Under the pieces are notes generated by a model. That model was not told the origin of the DNA. It ran no database searches and saw nothing but the letters and a program-made list of their open reading frames with translations. A DNA stretch of 64,000 bases from Plantactinospora sp040120695. GTDB lineage: Bacteria > Actinomycetota > Actinomycetes > Mycobacteriales > Micromonosporaceae. This document shows, piece by piece, positions 16,288 to 25,156 of the stretch. The stretch is taken from NCBI RefSeq assembly GCF_040120695.1, contig NZ_JBEEAC010000001.1:62001-126000 (forward strand), read 5' to 3'. The translations under genes were made by a program, and so were the position numbers. Numbering within the stretch: position 1 is the stretch's first letter; each line of letters begins with the position of its first letter.

Positions 16288-17566
16288 GCCCGAGCGGGTC
16301 GGCCCGGGCCGAGGCCGCCGGTTCCGGCTCGCGGCCGCGCTGACGATGCTGACGTTGCTGGGCCCCCTCGCCGCCTGCGGCTCCGGTGACGACGGCGGCA
16401 TCCCGACGATCAACCTCTACTACACCACCGAACAGAACATCCAGAAGGTGGTCGACGACTGCAACGCCCAGGCGGGCGGACGGTACCGGATCGCGTACCG
16501 GGTGCTGCCCCGGGCCGCCGACGATCAGCGGGTGCAGCTGGTCCGGCGGCTGGCCGCCGAGGACTCGGGCATGGACATCCTGGGCCTGGACGTCACCTGG
16601 ACCCAGGAGTTCGCCAGTGCGGGCTGGCTGCTGGAGTGGACCGGTGAGCGCCGGGCCGAGGCCGAGCGCGGCACCCTGGCCGGTCCGCTGGAGACCGCCC
16701 GGTACGAGGGCAGGCTCTACGCCGCTCCGAAGAACACCAACGTGCAGCTCCTCTGGTACCGCTCCGACCTGGTGCCGGAACCGCCGAAGACCTGGGACGA
16801 GATGATCCGGATGGCCCAGGAGCTGCGGGGACAGGGCAAGCCGTACCGGGTGATCACGATGGGCGCCCAGTACGAGGGGCTCGTCGTCCTCTACAACACC
16901 CTGGTGGCCAGCGCCGGTGGCCAGATCATCAACGACGACGGCAGCAAGGCGGTCTTCGACGACGGCGCCGTCCGGGCGCTGGAGGTGCTGCGGAACTTCG
17001 CCACCGCCGGGATCACCACCTCCTCGTTCTCGAACACGATCGAGGACCAGGCGCGGCTCGACTTCCAGTCCGGGGCCGGCGCCTTCCAACTCAACTGGCC
17101 GTTCGTCTATCCGGCCATGCAGGAGGCGGATCCGGAGCTGGCGAAGAAGGTCAAGTGGGCCCGCTATCCGGGCGTGGACCCGCAGACCCCGAGCAAGGTG
17201 ACGATCGGCGGGTTCAACCTGGGAGTCAGCCGGTACACCCGGCATCCCGACGAGTCCTTCGACGCCGCGTCCTGCCTGCGCAACGCCGAGCACCAGAAGT
17301 TCTCCGCGATCAACGACGGTGTGCCGCCGACGATCGAGAGTGTCTACGCCGAGCCGGAGATGGCCGAGGCGTACCCGATGCGGGACACCATCCTCGAGGA
17401 GCTGAAGGATCCGGCGACCCGGCCGCGCAGCCCGGCGTATCAGAACATCTCGACGGTGCTGTCGGCGCTGCTCTCCCCGCCGTCGTCGATCGACCCGGAG
17501 GAGACCGCGGACCGGATGCGCGAGGCGACGCAGGACGCGCTCGACTCCAAGGGGGTGCTGCCGTGA
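16280..17566 (+). CDS. lpqY: trehalose-type ABC transporter solute-binding lipoprotein (LpqY-like)
   Basis: This 428-residue lipoprotein would capture trehalose or a related disaccharide outside the cell for the SugABC permease. The signal peptide has RRFR, a hydrophobic core LAAALTMLTLLG and lipobox PLAAC with Cys33. The mature protein follows mycobacterial LpqY as remembered, motif by motif: LPRAADDQRVQLVRRL, LDVTWTQEFASAGW, LYAAPKNTNVQLLWYR, EGLVVLYNTLVASAGG, LNWPFVY and KVTIGGFNLGV. Gene order (binding protein, two permeases, ATPase) matches lpqY-sugA-sugB-sugC. The ATG at 16280 gives the best signal peptide; ATG 16241 would add 13 residues. Trehalose specificity is inferred from the similarity. 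Confidence 0.88.
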   Translation: MTEPERVGPGRGRRFRLAAALTMLTLLGPLAACGSGDDGGIPTINLYYTTEQNIQKVVDDCNAQAGGRYRIAYRVLPRAADDQRVQLVRRLAAEDSGMDILGLDVTWTQEFASAGWLLEWTGERRAEAERGTLAGPLETARYEGRLYAAPKNTNVQLLWYRSDLVPEPPKTWDEMIRMAQELRGQGKPYRVITMGAQYEGLVVLYNTLVASAGGQIINDDGSKAVFDDGAVRALEVLRNFATAGITTSSFSNTIEDQARLDFQSGAGAFQLNWPFVYPAMQEADPELAKKVKWARYPGVDPQTPSKVTIGGFNLGVSRYTRHPDESFDAASCLRNAEHQKFSAINDGVPPTIESVYAEPEMAEAYPMRDTILEELKDPATRPRSPAYQNISTVLSALLSPPSSIDPEETADRMREATQDALDSKGVLP

Positions 17567-18534
17567 GCACCGAGACCGAGACCTCGACCCCGGTGGACCG
17601 GGTCGGCACGGTGCCGGCGCCCCGGCGCGGCCGGGTCGGTCGGGCGGCGGTGAGCGAGGGTAAGCGGGCCGAGCGCAGGCTGGCCTGGCTGCTCTGCGCC
17701 CCGGCCGCGCTGGTGATGCTGGCGGTGACCGCCTATCCGATCCTCTACTCCGTCTGGCTGTCGTTGCAGCGCTTCGACCTCAAGTTTCCGGAGGAGCGGG
17801 AGTTCATCGGCCTGACCAACTACGTCACCGTACTGACCAACGACTACTGGTGGACCGCGTTCGGGGTGACGATGCTGATCACCGTCGTGACGGTCGCCGT
17901 CGAACTCGTGCTGGGCATGGGACTGGCCATCGTGATGCACCGGACCATCGTCGGGCGCGGCCTGGTCCGCACCTCGGCGCTGATCCCGTACGGCATCGTC
18001 ACGGTGGTCGCGGCCTTCTCCTGGCGGTACGCCTGGACCCCCGGCACCGGATACCTGGCCAACCTCTTCGGTGAGGGGGCGCCGCTGACCGAACGGGCCA
18101 GCGCGCTGGCGATCATCATGCTGGCGGAGATCTGGAAGACCACCCCGTTCATGGCGTTGCTGCTGATGGCGGGCCTGGCGCTGGTGCCGGAGGACCTGCT
18201 CAAGGCGGCCTCGATGGACGGCGCCACCGCCTGGCAGCGGTTCACCAGGGTCATGTTGCCGGTGATGAAGCCGGCGATCCTGGTGGCGTTGCTGTTCCGC
18301 ACCCTGGACGCGTTCCGGGTCTTCGACAACATCTTCGTCCTGACGGCCGGGTCGAACGAGACCTCGTCGGTGTCGATGCTCGCCTACAACAACCTGATGC
18401 GCGGGCTCAACCTCGGGATCGGGTCGACCATGTCGGTACTGATCTTCCTGGCCGTGGCGATCATCGCGTTCGTCTTCGTGAAACTGTTCGGCACCGCTGC
18501 CCCGGGCAGCCCAGACGAGGGAAGCCGCCGGTGA
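17563..18534 (+). CDS. sugA: sugar ABC transporter permease, SugA/MalF type
   Basis: This 323-residue permease has a long charged N-terminal tail and about six membrane segments, the first at LCAPAALVMLAVTAYPILYS. The EAA loop that contacts the ATPase is visible as EDLLKAASMDGATAWQRF. The GTG start overlaps the TGA of the binding-protein gene (GTGA). Its own TGA falls in the first bases of the 60-bp duplicated element at 18531. It acts with the next permease and ATPase in the inner membrane. Confidence 0.9.
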   Translation: MSTETETSTPVDRVGTVPAPRRGRVGRAAVSEGKRAERRLAWLLCAPAALVMLAVTAYPILYSVWLSLQRFDLKFPEEREFIGLTNYVTVLTNDYWWTAFGVTMLITVVTVAVELVLGMGLAIVMHRTIVGRGLVRTSALIPYGIVTVVAAFSWRYAWTPGTGYLANLFGEGAPLTERASALAIIMLAEIWKTTPFMALLLMAGLALVPEDLLKAASMDGATAWQRFTRVMLPVMKPAILVALLFRTLDAFRVFDNIFVLTAGSNETSSVSMLAYNNLMRGLNLGIGSTMSVLIFLAVAIIAFVFVKLFGTAAPGSPDEGSRR

Positions 18535-18650
18535 GCGCGAGGAGCGCAGCGAAGCGGAGCCCCGCAGTCGCGATCGGAAGGAGGCGCTGGGTGAGCGCGA
18601 GGAGCGCAGCGAAGCGGAGCCCCGCAGTCGCGATCGGAAGGAGGCGCTAA
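18531..18650 (+). repeat. tandem 60-bp duplication carrying the REP-like element
   Basis: Units 18531-18590 and 18591-18650 are identical except for the last two bases (GG against AA). Each starts GTGAGCGCGAGGAGCGCAGC and ends with the ribosome-binding-like GGAAGGAGGCGCT. The first copy supplies the stop codon of the upstream permease; the second supplies the ribosome binding site and the A of the start codon of the downstream permease. A single inverted copy lies at 8228-8270. Confidence 0.92.
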
Positions 18651-19489
18651 TGGCTGCTATCGACACCACGGCCACGGCGAAGTGGCGGTGGGGGCTGCTG
18701 GACCTCGTGGTGGTGGTCTTCGCGCTGGTCCCGGTGCTGTGGATCGCCTCGCTGTCGTTCAAGACCACCGGCACGCTCACCGACGGGAACTTCATCCCCC
18801 GGGAGTGGACCCTGGACAACTACCGCACGATCTTCTCCACCAACCAGTTCGTCCGGGCCCTGGGCAACTCCATCGGGATCGCCCTGATCGCCACCGCCGT
18901 CGCGGTGGTGCTCGGCACCATGGCCGCGTACGCGGTGGCCCGGCTGGACTTTCCGGGTAAGCGGGCCCTGGTCGGGGTCTCCCTGCTGATCGCGATGTTT
19001 CCGCAGGTCTCGCTGGTCTCGCCGCTGTTCGAGATCGAGCGGTCGCTCGGGCTCTTCGACACCTGGCCGGGGCTGATCCTGCCGTACATCACCTTCTCGT
19101 TGCCGCTGGCCATCTACACGCTCTCGGCGTTCTTCAAGCAGATCCCGTGGGATCTGGAGAAGGCCGCCAAGATGGACGGCGCCACCTCGGGGCAGGCGTT
19201 CCGCCGGGTGATCGCGCCGCTGGCCGCGCCCGGGGTCTTCACCACCGCGATCCTGGTCTTCATCTTCTGCTGGAACGACTTCCTCTTCGCGATCTCGCTG
19301 ACCTCCACCGAGCGGTCCCGCACGGTACCGGTGGCGCTGTCGTTCTTCACCGGGGAGTCGCAGTTCGAGGATCCGACCGGGGCGATCTGCGCCGCCGCCG
19401 TGGTGATCACGGTTCCGATCATTCTGTTCGTGCTGTTCTTCCAGCGTCGCATCGTGTCGGGCCTGACGTCCGGCGCCGTCAAGGGGTGA
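18650..19489 (+). CDS. sugB: sugar ABC transporter permease, SugB/MalG type
   Basis: This 279-residue inner-membrane permease has six hydrophobic segments (first LLDLVVVVFALVPVLWIASL) and the EAA motif WDLEKAAKMDGATSGQAF. The N-terminus lacks a long tail, as usual for the MalG half. Translation starts at ATG with AAGGAGG 7 nt upstream, provided by the second repeat copy. The 116-nt insertion separating it from the partner permease is unusual, since the other junctions in this operon overlap or are under 10 nt. Confidence 0.9.
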   Translation: MAAIDTTATAKWRWGLLDLVVVVFALVPVLWIASLSFKTTGTLTDGNFIPREWTLDNYRTIFSTNQFVRALGNSIGIALIATAVAVVLGTMAAYAVARLDFPGKRALVGVSLLIAMFPQVSLVSPLFEIERSLGLFDTWPGLILPYITFSLPLAIYTLSAFFKQIPWDLEKAAKMDGATSGQAFRRVIAPLAAPGVFTTAILVFIFCWNDFLFAISLTSTERSRTVPVALSFFTGESQFEDPTGAICAAAVVITVPIILFVLFFQRRIVSGLTSGAVKG

Positions 19490-19496
19490 GGTCGCA

Positions 19497-20705
19497 GTGG
19501 CTGACATCGTGCTGGACAAGGTGAGCAAGAGGTTCCCGGACGGGACCGTCGCGGTCCGGGACGTCGACCTGGAGATCGCCGACGGCGAGTTCGTGATCCT
19601 GGTCGGCCCTTCGGGCTGCGGGAAGTCGACCACCCTGAACATGATCGCCGGGCTGGAGGACATCAGCTCCGGCGAGCTGCGCATCGACGGTGAGCGGGTC
19701 AACGACAAGGCGCCCCGGGACCGGGACATCGCGATGGTCTTCCAGTCGTACGCCCTGTATCCGAACATGACAGTCCGGGAGAACATGGCGTTCCCGCTCC
19801 GGCTCGCCAAGCTGGACAGGGCGACCATCGAGCAGAAGGTGGCCGAGGCGGCGAAGGTGCTGGAGCTGACCCCGCTGCTGGACCGCAAGCCGGCGAACCT
19901 CTCCGGTGGGCAGCGCCAGCGGGTGGCGATGGGCCGGGCGATCGTGCGCAATCCGAAGGCGTTCCTGATGGACGAGCCGCTTTCCAACCTCGACGCCAAG
20001 CTGCGGGTGCAGATGCGTACCGTGGTGTCCCGGTTGCAGAAGCAGCTCGGCACCACGACGGTGTACGTCACGCACGACCAGACCGAGGCGATGACCCTCG
20101 GCGACCGCGTCGTGATCATGCGGGGCGGCGCGGTGCAGCAGGTCGGCCCGCCCCAGGAGCTGTACGACCAGCCGGCCAACCTCTTCGTGGCCGGGTTCAT
20201 CGGCTCGCCGTCGATGAACTTCCTGCACGCCGCGGTCGAGGACGGCAGGCTGCGTACGGCGATCGGCGACGTACCCGTCGGCGACCGGCTGCGGCGCGAG
20301 TTGGCGGCCGAGGACGCACCCCGGGAGCTGATCCTCGGCATCCGTCCGGAGCACTTCGAGGACGCGGCCCTGGTCGACGAGCAGACCCGGGAGCGGGGGA
20401 TGGAGTTCGAGGCGCCGGTCGAGATCGTCGAGTCGATGGGCTCCGACAAGTACGTCTATCTGACGGTCGAGGGCGAGCGGGCCAGCGCGGCAGAGCTGGA
20501 GGAGCTCGCCGCCGACGTGGGCGCCGACGGGTTCGGCGGCGGTGGGACGAACCTGGTGACCCGACTGTCGGCGGAGTCCGCGGTCACCGAGGGGCGGAAC
20601 CAGCGGATCTGGTTCAACCTGGAGAAGATCCACCTGTTCGACCCGTCGAACGGCCGCAACCTCACCCTGCACGACGGCAGGGCCGCCGGAACGCTCGCCT
20701 CCTGA
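19497..20705 (+). CDS. sugC: ABC transporter ATPase, SugC/MsiK/UgpC type
   Basis: This 402-residue ATPase powers the sugar importer. It has Walker A GPSGCGKST, Q-loop VFQSYALYPNMTV, signature LSGGQRQRVAMGRA, Walker B FLMDEPLSNLDAK and the H-loop VYVTHDQTEAM. The regulatory TOBE/MalK-type C-terminal domain (ILGIRPEHFED) is present with an acidic Glu/Ala-rich insert near residues 320-345. The GTG start lies 7 nt after the permease stop. Related ATPases such as MsiK can serve several importers, but here the gene is in its own operon, as for sugC. Confidence 0.9.
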   Translation: MADIVLDKVSKRFPDGTVAVRDVDLEIADGEFVILVGPSGCGKSTTLNMIAGLEDISSGELRIDGERVNDKAPRDRDIAMVFQSYALYPNMTVRENMAFPLRLAKLDRATIEQKVAEAAKVLELTPLLDRKPANLSGGQRQRVAMGRAIVRNPKAFLMDEPLSNLDAKLRVQMRTVVSRLQKQLGTTTVYVTHDQTEAMTLGDRVVIMRGGAVQQVGPPQELYDQPANLFVAGFIGSPSMNFLHAAVEDGRLRTAIGDVPVGDRLRRELAAEDAPRELILGIRPEHFEDAALVDEQTRERGMEFEAPVEIVESMGSDKYVYLTVEGERASAAELEELAADVGADGFGGGGTNLVTRLSAESAVTEGRNQRIWFNLEKIHLFDPSNGRNLTLHDGRAAGTLAS

Positions 20706-20859
20706 GCCGGCAAGCGCGGTCGCGGGGACCCGGCGGCTCGGACGACAGGGGAAGGGGCCGACGACCAGGGACGGAACGGTCCGTGACCAGCCACTTCAGC
20801 ACGTAGCGTAGCCGTGTGGATGCGGAGCGCGTGCCGCGGTTCGGTGCTGGGACCGCCGC

Positions 20860-21720
20860 ATGATCGCGGCGATCGGGCTGGCGGTCGGCTCCGCCGTCTG
20901 TTTCGCCTTCGGGGCCGCCCTACAGCAGCGCGCCGCGCGACGGGAACCGCAACACGGTACGGCCGACCCACGGTTGCTGATCCGGCTGCTGCGTCGCCGG
21001 AGTTGGCTGCTCGGCAAGCTCCCCGACCTGACCGGTACGCTCCTGCAGGCGCTCGCCCTCCGGTTCGGGCCGCTGACCCTGATCCAGCCCCTGCTGATCA
21101 CCGCGATGTTCCTGGCGATCCCGCTGGAGGCGGCCCTCGACCACCGCCGGCCGCATCCCCGGGACATCACCGCGGTCGCCGTCTGTGTCCTGGGGCTCAC
21201 GGCCTTCCTCGGTGCGGCCCGACCTCGGGCGGGAGTGGCCCAGCCCTCCATGATGGGCTGGCTCGGAGTCGCGCTGATCGGCAGCGCCCTGGTCGGGATC
21301 TGTCTGCTCCTCGCCCACCGGGCCACCGGCGCCCTCCGGGGAACGCTGCTCGGGATCGCCAGCGGGCTGCTCTACGCCGGCACCGCGTCGCTGTTGAAGA
21401 CCGTCGCCGAGCGGGTCGCGCACGACCCGCTCTCGACATTGGTCGACTGGCACCTGTACGCGCTGGCGGTGGTCGGGTTCGCCTCGGTGGCGCTGAACCA
21501 GAACGCCTTCCAGAACGGCCCACTGGCCGCGCCGCTCACCTCGATCACCCTGGTGGATCCGGTTGCCAGCATCGTCATCGGGGTGACCGCGTTCCACGAG
21601 ACGCTCTCGGTCGGCGGACTCCGGCTCCTGGTCGAGGTGCCCGCCGTGCTGGCGATGGGCTTCGGGATCTGGCTGGCCAGTACCCGGTCCACCGGCCGGG
21701 AAGGTTACGAGGGCGGCTGA
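20860..21720 (+). CDS. DMT-superfamily (EamA-like) membrane transporter
   Basis: This 286-residue protein has about nine or ten membrane segments, starting IGLAVGSAVCFAFGAALQQ, and the two-fold EamA layout (second half from about residue 140). The substrate is unknown. The protein resembles the DMT-like proteins annotated as magnesium or drug/metabolite transporters in actinomycetes. It stands alone between the sugar importer and a convergent GNAT gene. Confidence 0.75.
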   Translation: MIAAIGLAVGSAVCFAFGAALQQRAARREPQHGTADPRLLIRLLRRRSWLLGKLPDLTGTLLQALALRFGPLTLIQPLLITAMFLAIPLEAALDHRRPHPRDITAVAVCVLGLTAFLGAARPRAGVAQPSMMGWLGVALIGSALVGICLLLAHRATGALRGTLLGIASGLLYAGTASLLKTVAERVAHDPLSTLVDWHLYALAVVGFASVALNQNAFQNGPLAAPLTSITLVDPVASIVIGVTAFHETLSVGGLRLLVEVPAVLAMGFGIWLASTRSTGREGYEGG

Positions 21721-21816
21721 GCGCGGCCGGGGCTCGGGTCCCGGCCGGCGCAGATCCTGCCGGAGTCACCTCCCGGCGGGGCTCAGGTCCCGGCGGGGCT
21801 CACCTCCCGGCAGGGC

Positions 21817-22491
21817 TCAGGTTCCGGCCGGGCTCGGGGCGCGGTGGGGATCGCGCCACATCGGTTGCAGTGCCGGGCCCCCGTCGGGCAGCCGGATCGG
21901 TTCGCCCTCGGGCCGGAAGCCGTGCCGCTCGTAGAGCGCACGGTTGCGCGGTGAACTCGCCTCCAGATAGCAGCCGATTCCGTCGGCGTCGGCCCGGACG
22001 AGGTGGTGCCGCAGCATCGCGCCGCCGAGCCCTCGACCGCGCAGTGCGGGCAGCACCGCCATCTGCTGGAGGTACCAGTGTGGTTCCCGATCGGGGTGGC
22101 GGGCCGCGATCAGCTCGCCGACCAGGGCCATCCGGGGCGCGTACCGGCCGTAGGCCCGGGCGAGGAAGGCGGCCTGCCGCTCGTCCCGCCCCGGGTCGGC
22201 GGTGGTCGGGGCTTCGCTTTGGCCGGCGGCACGAAACTCCCATACCGACAGGCCACCGATCCCGGACGACTCGTCGCCGGCCAGCAGTATCTCGCCGGCC
22301 TCCAGCGCGCCGCCGACCCAGTCGGAGGCGAGGTCGACCCACGCCTGCGCACACGCCTGGCGGGCCCGCTCGTCCGGCAGCACCCAGTCCAGCACCGCCT
22401 CGTCCTCGCCGGCCCGGCCCACCAGGGCGGCGATCGTCGGGGCGTCGGCCAATTCGGCCCGGCGTACCGTGATCGTCTCGGTCATCGTCAC
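21817..22491 (-). CDS. GNAT-family N-acetyltransferase
   Basis: This 224-residue acetyltransferase has the acetyl-CoA pyrophosphate loop VLPALRGRGLGGAMLRHHL (Q/RxxGxG type) and the C-terminal motif CYLEASSPRNRALYERHGF typical of GNAT enzymes near puromycin-acetyltransferase-like proteins. It is divergent from the TetR-HxlR gene with a 77-bp shared promoter region carrying a palindrome, so the regulator probably controls it. The acceptor substrate is unknown. Confidence 0.88.
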   Translation of the reverse strand: MTMTETITVRRAELADAPTIAALVGRAGEDEAVLDWVLPDERARQACAQAWVDLASDWVGGALEAGEILLAGDESSGIGGLSVWEFRAAGQSEAPTTADPGRDERQAAFLARAYGRYAPRMALVGELIAARHPDREPHWYLQQMAVLPALRGRGLGGAMLRHHLVRADADGIGCYLEASSPRNRALYERHGFRPEGEPIRLPDGGPALQPMWRDPHRAPSPAGT

Positions 22492-22517
22492 CTCGTCAAG
22501 CTCGCGGATGGGGTCGG

Positions 22518-22547
22518 TACAGTGTACGCGAACCTGCGTACGTTGTA
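22518..22547. promoter_or_regulatory. palindromic operator between GNAT and TetR-HxlR genes
   Basis: The arms TACAnnGTACGC (22518-22529) and GCGTACnnTGTA (22536-22547) are perfect complements at ten positions each, around a 6-bp centre. This size and position are typical of TetR-family operators that control both the divergent enzyme and the regulator itself. Confidence 0.65.
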
Positions 22548-22568
22548 GCGGAGTGCGGGCGGGAGCGG

Positions 22569-23714
22569 ATGGAAGGCGACGGTGACGATGCCGGGACCGG
22601 CGCGGGGCTGAGCCTGGACCGCATCGTGCGGGTGGCGGTCGGGCTCGCCGACGCGTACGGTCTGGCGACCCTCTCGATGCGGCGGGTCGCCGCCGCCCTG
22701 GACGCCGGGGTGATGTCGCTCTACCGGTACGTGCCGGGCAAGGCCGAACTGGTCGACCTGATGGTGGAGAGCGTCTTCGGCGAGATCGACTATCCGGAGC
22801 CGGGCCCGGCCGGCTGGCGGGCCAGGATCGAGCTCCACGCCCGCCTTGAGTGGGCGATGTACCAGCGGCATCCGTGGGTGTTGCCGATCGTGGCCGGCAC
22901 CGGGCGGCCGCCGCTGGGCTCGAACGTGCTGGCCAGCGTGGAGTGGGTACTGGGCGCCGTCGACGGCTTCGGGCTGGAGCCGGCGACGATGCTCCAGGTC
23001 TACCTCACCGTCAGTGACTACGTGCAGGGCGCTGCCCGGTACGTACAGGCCGAGGCCGAGGAGGAGCGGCGGACCGGGGTGAGCAGCGAGCAGTGGTGGG
23101 CGGCCGAGACGCCCACGCTGACCCGGTTGCTCGGCACCGGGCGGTTTCCGCGGCTGTCCCGGCTGATCGGGCAGGTCGGTGCCGCCCCGGGGACCGTACG
23201 GCAGGACTTCGAGTTCGGCCTGGCCCGGGTGCTCGACGGCATCGCCGTCTTCCTGACCGGCGAGCCGATCCCGGCCGGCGAGCCGAGCCCGGCGGACGAG
23301 CCCGGCGGATCACGAACCGGAGAGATAACCAGGTTTGGAAAAGTAACCACCGCCTCCGACCGGCGCGTCCCGGCGGCCACCTCGGCGGCAATGGATCTGC
23401 TCGGCCGGCGCTGGACTCTCGACCTGCTGCACGTCCTCGGCCACGGGGAGGCACGGTTCCGTGATCTGGTGGAGGCCCTGCCCGGCGTCTCCAGGCGGGT
23501 GCTCACCGAGCGGCTGCGTGAACTCGCCGACGAGGGGCTGCTGCGCCGCCGGGTGGACCCCGGGCCACCGACCCGGATCAGCTACGCGCTCACCGAACGC
23601 GGCACCGGACTCCGCGAGGTGCTGACCGGCCTCGACAGCTGGGCCGGGCAGCACGGCCGGCTCGGTCTCCGCTCACCCGGGCCCGGGCGGCACGGCCGGC
23701 ACGGTGCCGGCTGA
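22569..23714 (+). CDS. TetR/AcrR and HxlR regulators fused in one protein
   Basis: This protein has 381 residues. The N-terminal HTH (LSMRRVAAALDAGVMSLYRYVPGKAELVD) and the ligand domain to about residue 235 are TetR/AcrR with a TetR_C-type tail. After a Pro/Glu/Gly linker, a winged helix of the HxlR family occupies about 270-370 (AAMDLLGRRWTLDLLHVL, GVSRRVLTERLREL, ISYALTERG). The usual N-terminal HxlR Cys is absent. Codons across nt 23322-23351 include ATA, AGG, TTT, GGA, AAA and GTA, rare in this genome, which marks the junction. It probably represses the divergent GNAT gene through the palindrome at 22518. The frame is unbroken, so a sequencing-error fusion is possible but not indicated. 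Confidence 0.85.
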   Translation: MEGDGDDAGTGAGLSLDRIVRVAVGLADAYGLATLSMRRVAAALDAGVMSLYRYVPGKAELVDLMVESVFGEIDYPEPGPAGWRARIELHARLEWAMYQRHPWVLPIVAGTGRPPLGSNVLASVEWVLGAVDGFGLEPATMLQVYLTVSDYVQGAARYVQAEAEEERRTGVSSEQWWAAETPTLTRLLGTGRFPRLSRLIGQVGAAPGTVRQDFEFGLARVLDGIAVFLTGEPIPAGEPSPADEPGGSRTGEITRFGKVTTASDRRVPAATSAAMDLLGRRWTLDLLHVLGHGEARFRDLVEALPGVSRRVLTERLRELADEGLLRRRVDPGPPTRISYALTERGTGLREVLTGLDSWAGQHGRLGLRSPGPGRHGRHGAG

Positions 23715-23789
23715 CTCCGGCGGTACTCGGCCGTTCCGCGCCTCCACCGGCCGCAGGTACGGCCCGGCAGCCGCTGACCCTGGTGGCGA

Positions 23790-25046
23790 TCAGGCGGGCA
23801 GCTCGATTCGTACCGTGGTCCCGGCTCCGGCCGGCGTACCGGGACCGATCGTCAACACCCCGGACGCCTGCTCCACCCGGGCCCGCATCGCGGTCAGCCC
23901 ATAACCGCCGGCGGCCGGATCGGCGCCGGAGGTCGCGGTCAGGCCACGACCGTCGTCGGTAACGGTCAGCACCGCCCGGTCCGGCTGGAAGGCGAGCCGT
24001 ACCGAAACGGTCCGGGCGTCGGCGTGCTTGCGGACGTTGGTCAGCGACTCCTGGGCGGCCCGCAGCAGTACCACCTCGGTCGCCGTGGCCAAGCCGACGG
24101 GGCTGCCCGTGCACCGGAAGTCGGCGGCGATACCGACCTCGGCGGTGAACCGGGCGACCAGCCGGGCGAGTGCGTCGGTCAGGGACGAGCCGGCCAGCGC
24201 CGCCGGGGTCAGGGCCGCGATCAACTCGCGGGTCTCGGCGAGGTTCTCCCGGGCGGTACGCGCGGCGAGCGCCAGGTGCCGGCGCGCCCGCTCCGGATCG
24301 CCGTCGATGTCGTCGTCGGCCGCCTGCACCAGCAGGACGACACTGGTCAGGCCCTGTGCGATGGTGTCGTGGATCTCGCCGGCCAGCCGTTGTCGCTCGG
24401 CCAGGGTGCCCGCCTCGTGCGACAGCCGGGCCACCTCGGACCGGGACCGGTCCAACTCGCGGATCAGCCGGGCCCGCTCCTGGCTCTGCGCGACCACCCG
24501 CCGGCTCCAGGTGCCCAGGACCGCGGAGAGCACCACGCCCAGCCCCGCGACCGGCAGCGGGCCGCTCACCACCTGCGCAGGTTCGAAGCCCCTGGCCAGC
24601 AGTACCGTGAGATGCACCGAGGTGAACACGACCACCATGACCGTGGCCGGCAGCGCGGCGGCCACCATGAACGCCTGCGGGCAGAGCGCGAACAGGACGA
24701 ACGACGCCGCGCCGTCGAGCAGCACCGCGGGTACGTAGAGCGCCAGGGCACCGGCGAGATAGGCGTACCCGCGCCAGTCCTCGATCTCGTCGCGCATCAG
24801 GCGGCGGCCGAAACCGAGGTACCAGCCGGTCAGCCCGGCCAGCGGCAGCAACACCGCGAGTCGCCCCGGTAGCGGATCCGGGCCGTTGACCACCAGGAAG
24901 CCGGCGACCCCGAGCACGACCAGCCCGAAGTAGAGGTCCCAGAACCCGTAGCGGCCGGCCCAGGTGTCCGGCTCGGCCCGACCCCCCACGGCGGTCTCCG
25001 CCGCGGCGGCGTCGGTCGCCTGGGTCGACGAGACGTGGCCGGACAT
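23790..25046 (-). CDS. NarL-type sensor histidine kinase, apparently orphan
   Basis: This 418-residue membrane kinase has about six hydrophobic segments in residues 35-190, a coiled-coil-like stretch (ERARLIRELDRSRSEVARL), a HisKA_3 box with His226 in AGEIHDTIAQGL, and an HATPase domain with ESLTNVRKHADA and VTDDGRGL. The start at 25046 is chosen because GGAGGTC lies 8 nt upstream; the open frame continues left only through a non-coding repeat array. No LuxR-type response regulator lies next to it. Confidence 0.88.
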   Translation of the reverse strand: MSGHVSSTQATDAAAAETAVGGRAEPDTWAGRYGFWDLYFGLVVLGVAGFLVVNGPDPLPGRLAVLLPLAGLTGWYLGFGRRLMRDEIEDWRGYAYLAGALALYVPAVLLDGAASFVLFALCPQAFMVAAALPATVMVVVFTSVHLTVLLARGFEPAQVVSGPLPVAGLGVVLSAVLGTWSRRVVAQSQERARLIRELDRSRSEVARLSHEAGTLAERQRLAGEIHDTIAQGLTSVVLLVQAADDDIDGDPERARRHLALAARTARENLAETRELIAALTPAALAGSSLTDALARLVARFTAEVGIAADFRCTGSPVGLATATEVVLLRAAQESLTNVRKHADARTVSVRLAFQPDRAVLTVTDDGRGLTATSGADPAAGGYGLTAMRARVEQASGVLTIGPGTPAGAGTTVRIELPA

Positions 25047-25156
25047 CGCAGCAGACCTCCAACGCACCGGACCCGGGGGAGGCGGCGCACCGGGGGTCGG
25101 CGGACCGGCCCCGAGCCGGTTCCGCCCATGGTCGCACGCCCTTTCCGACCGGACGG

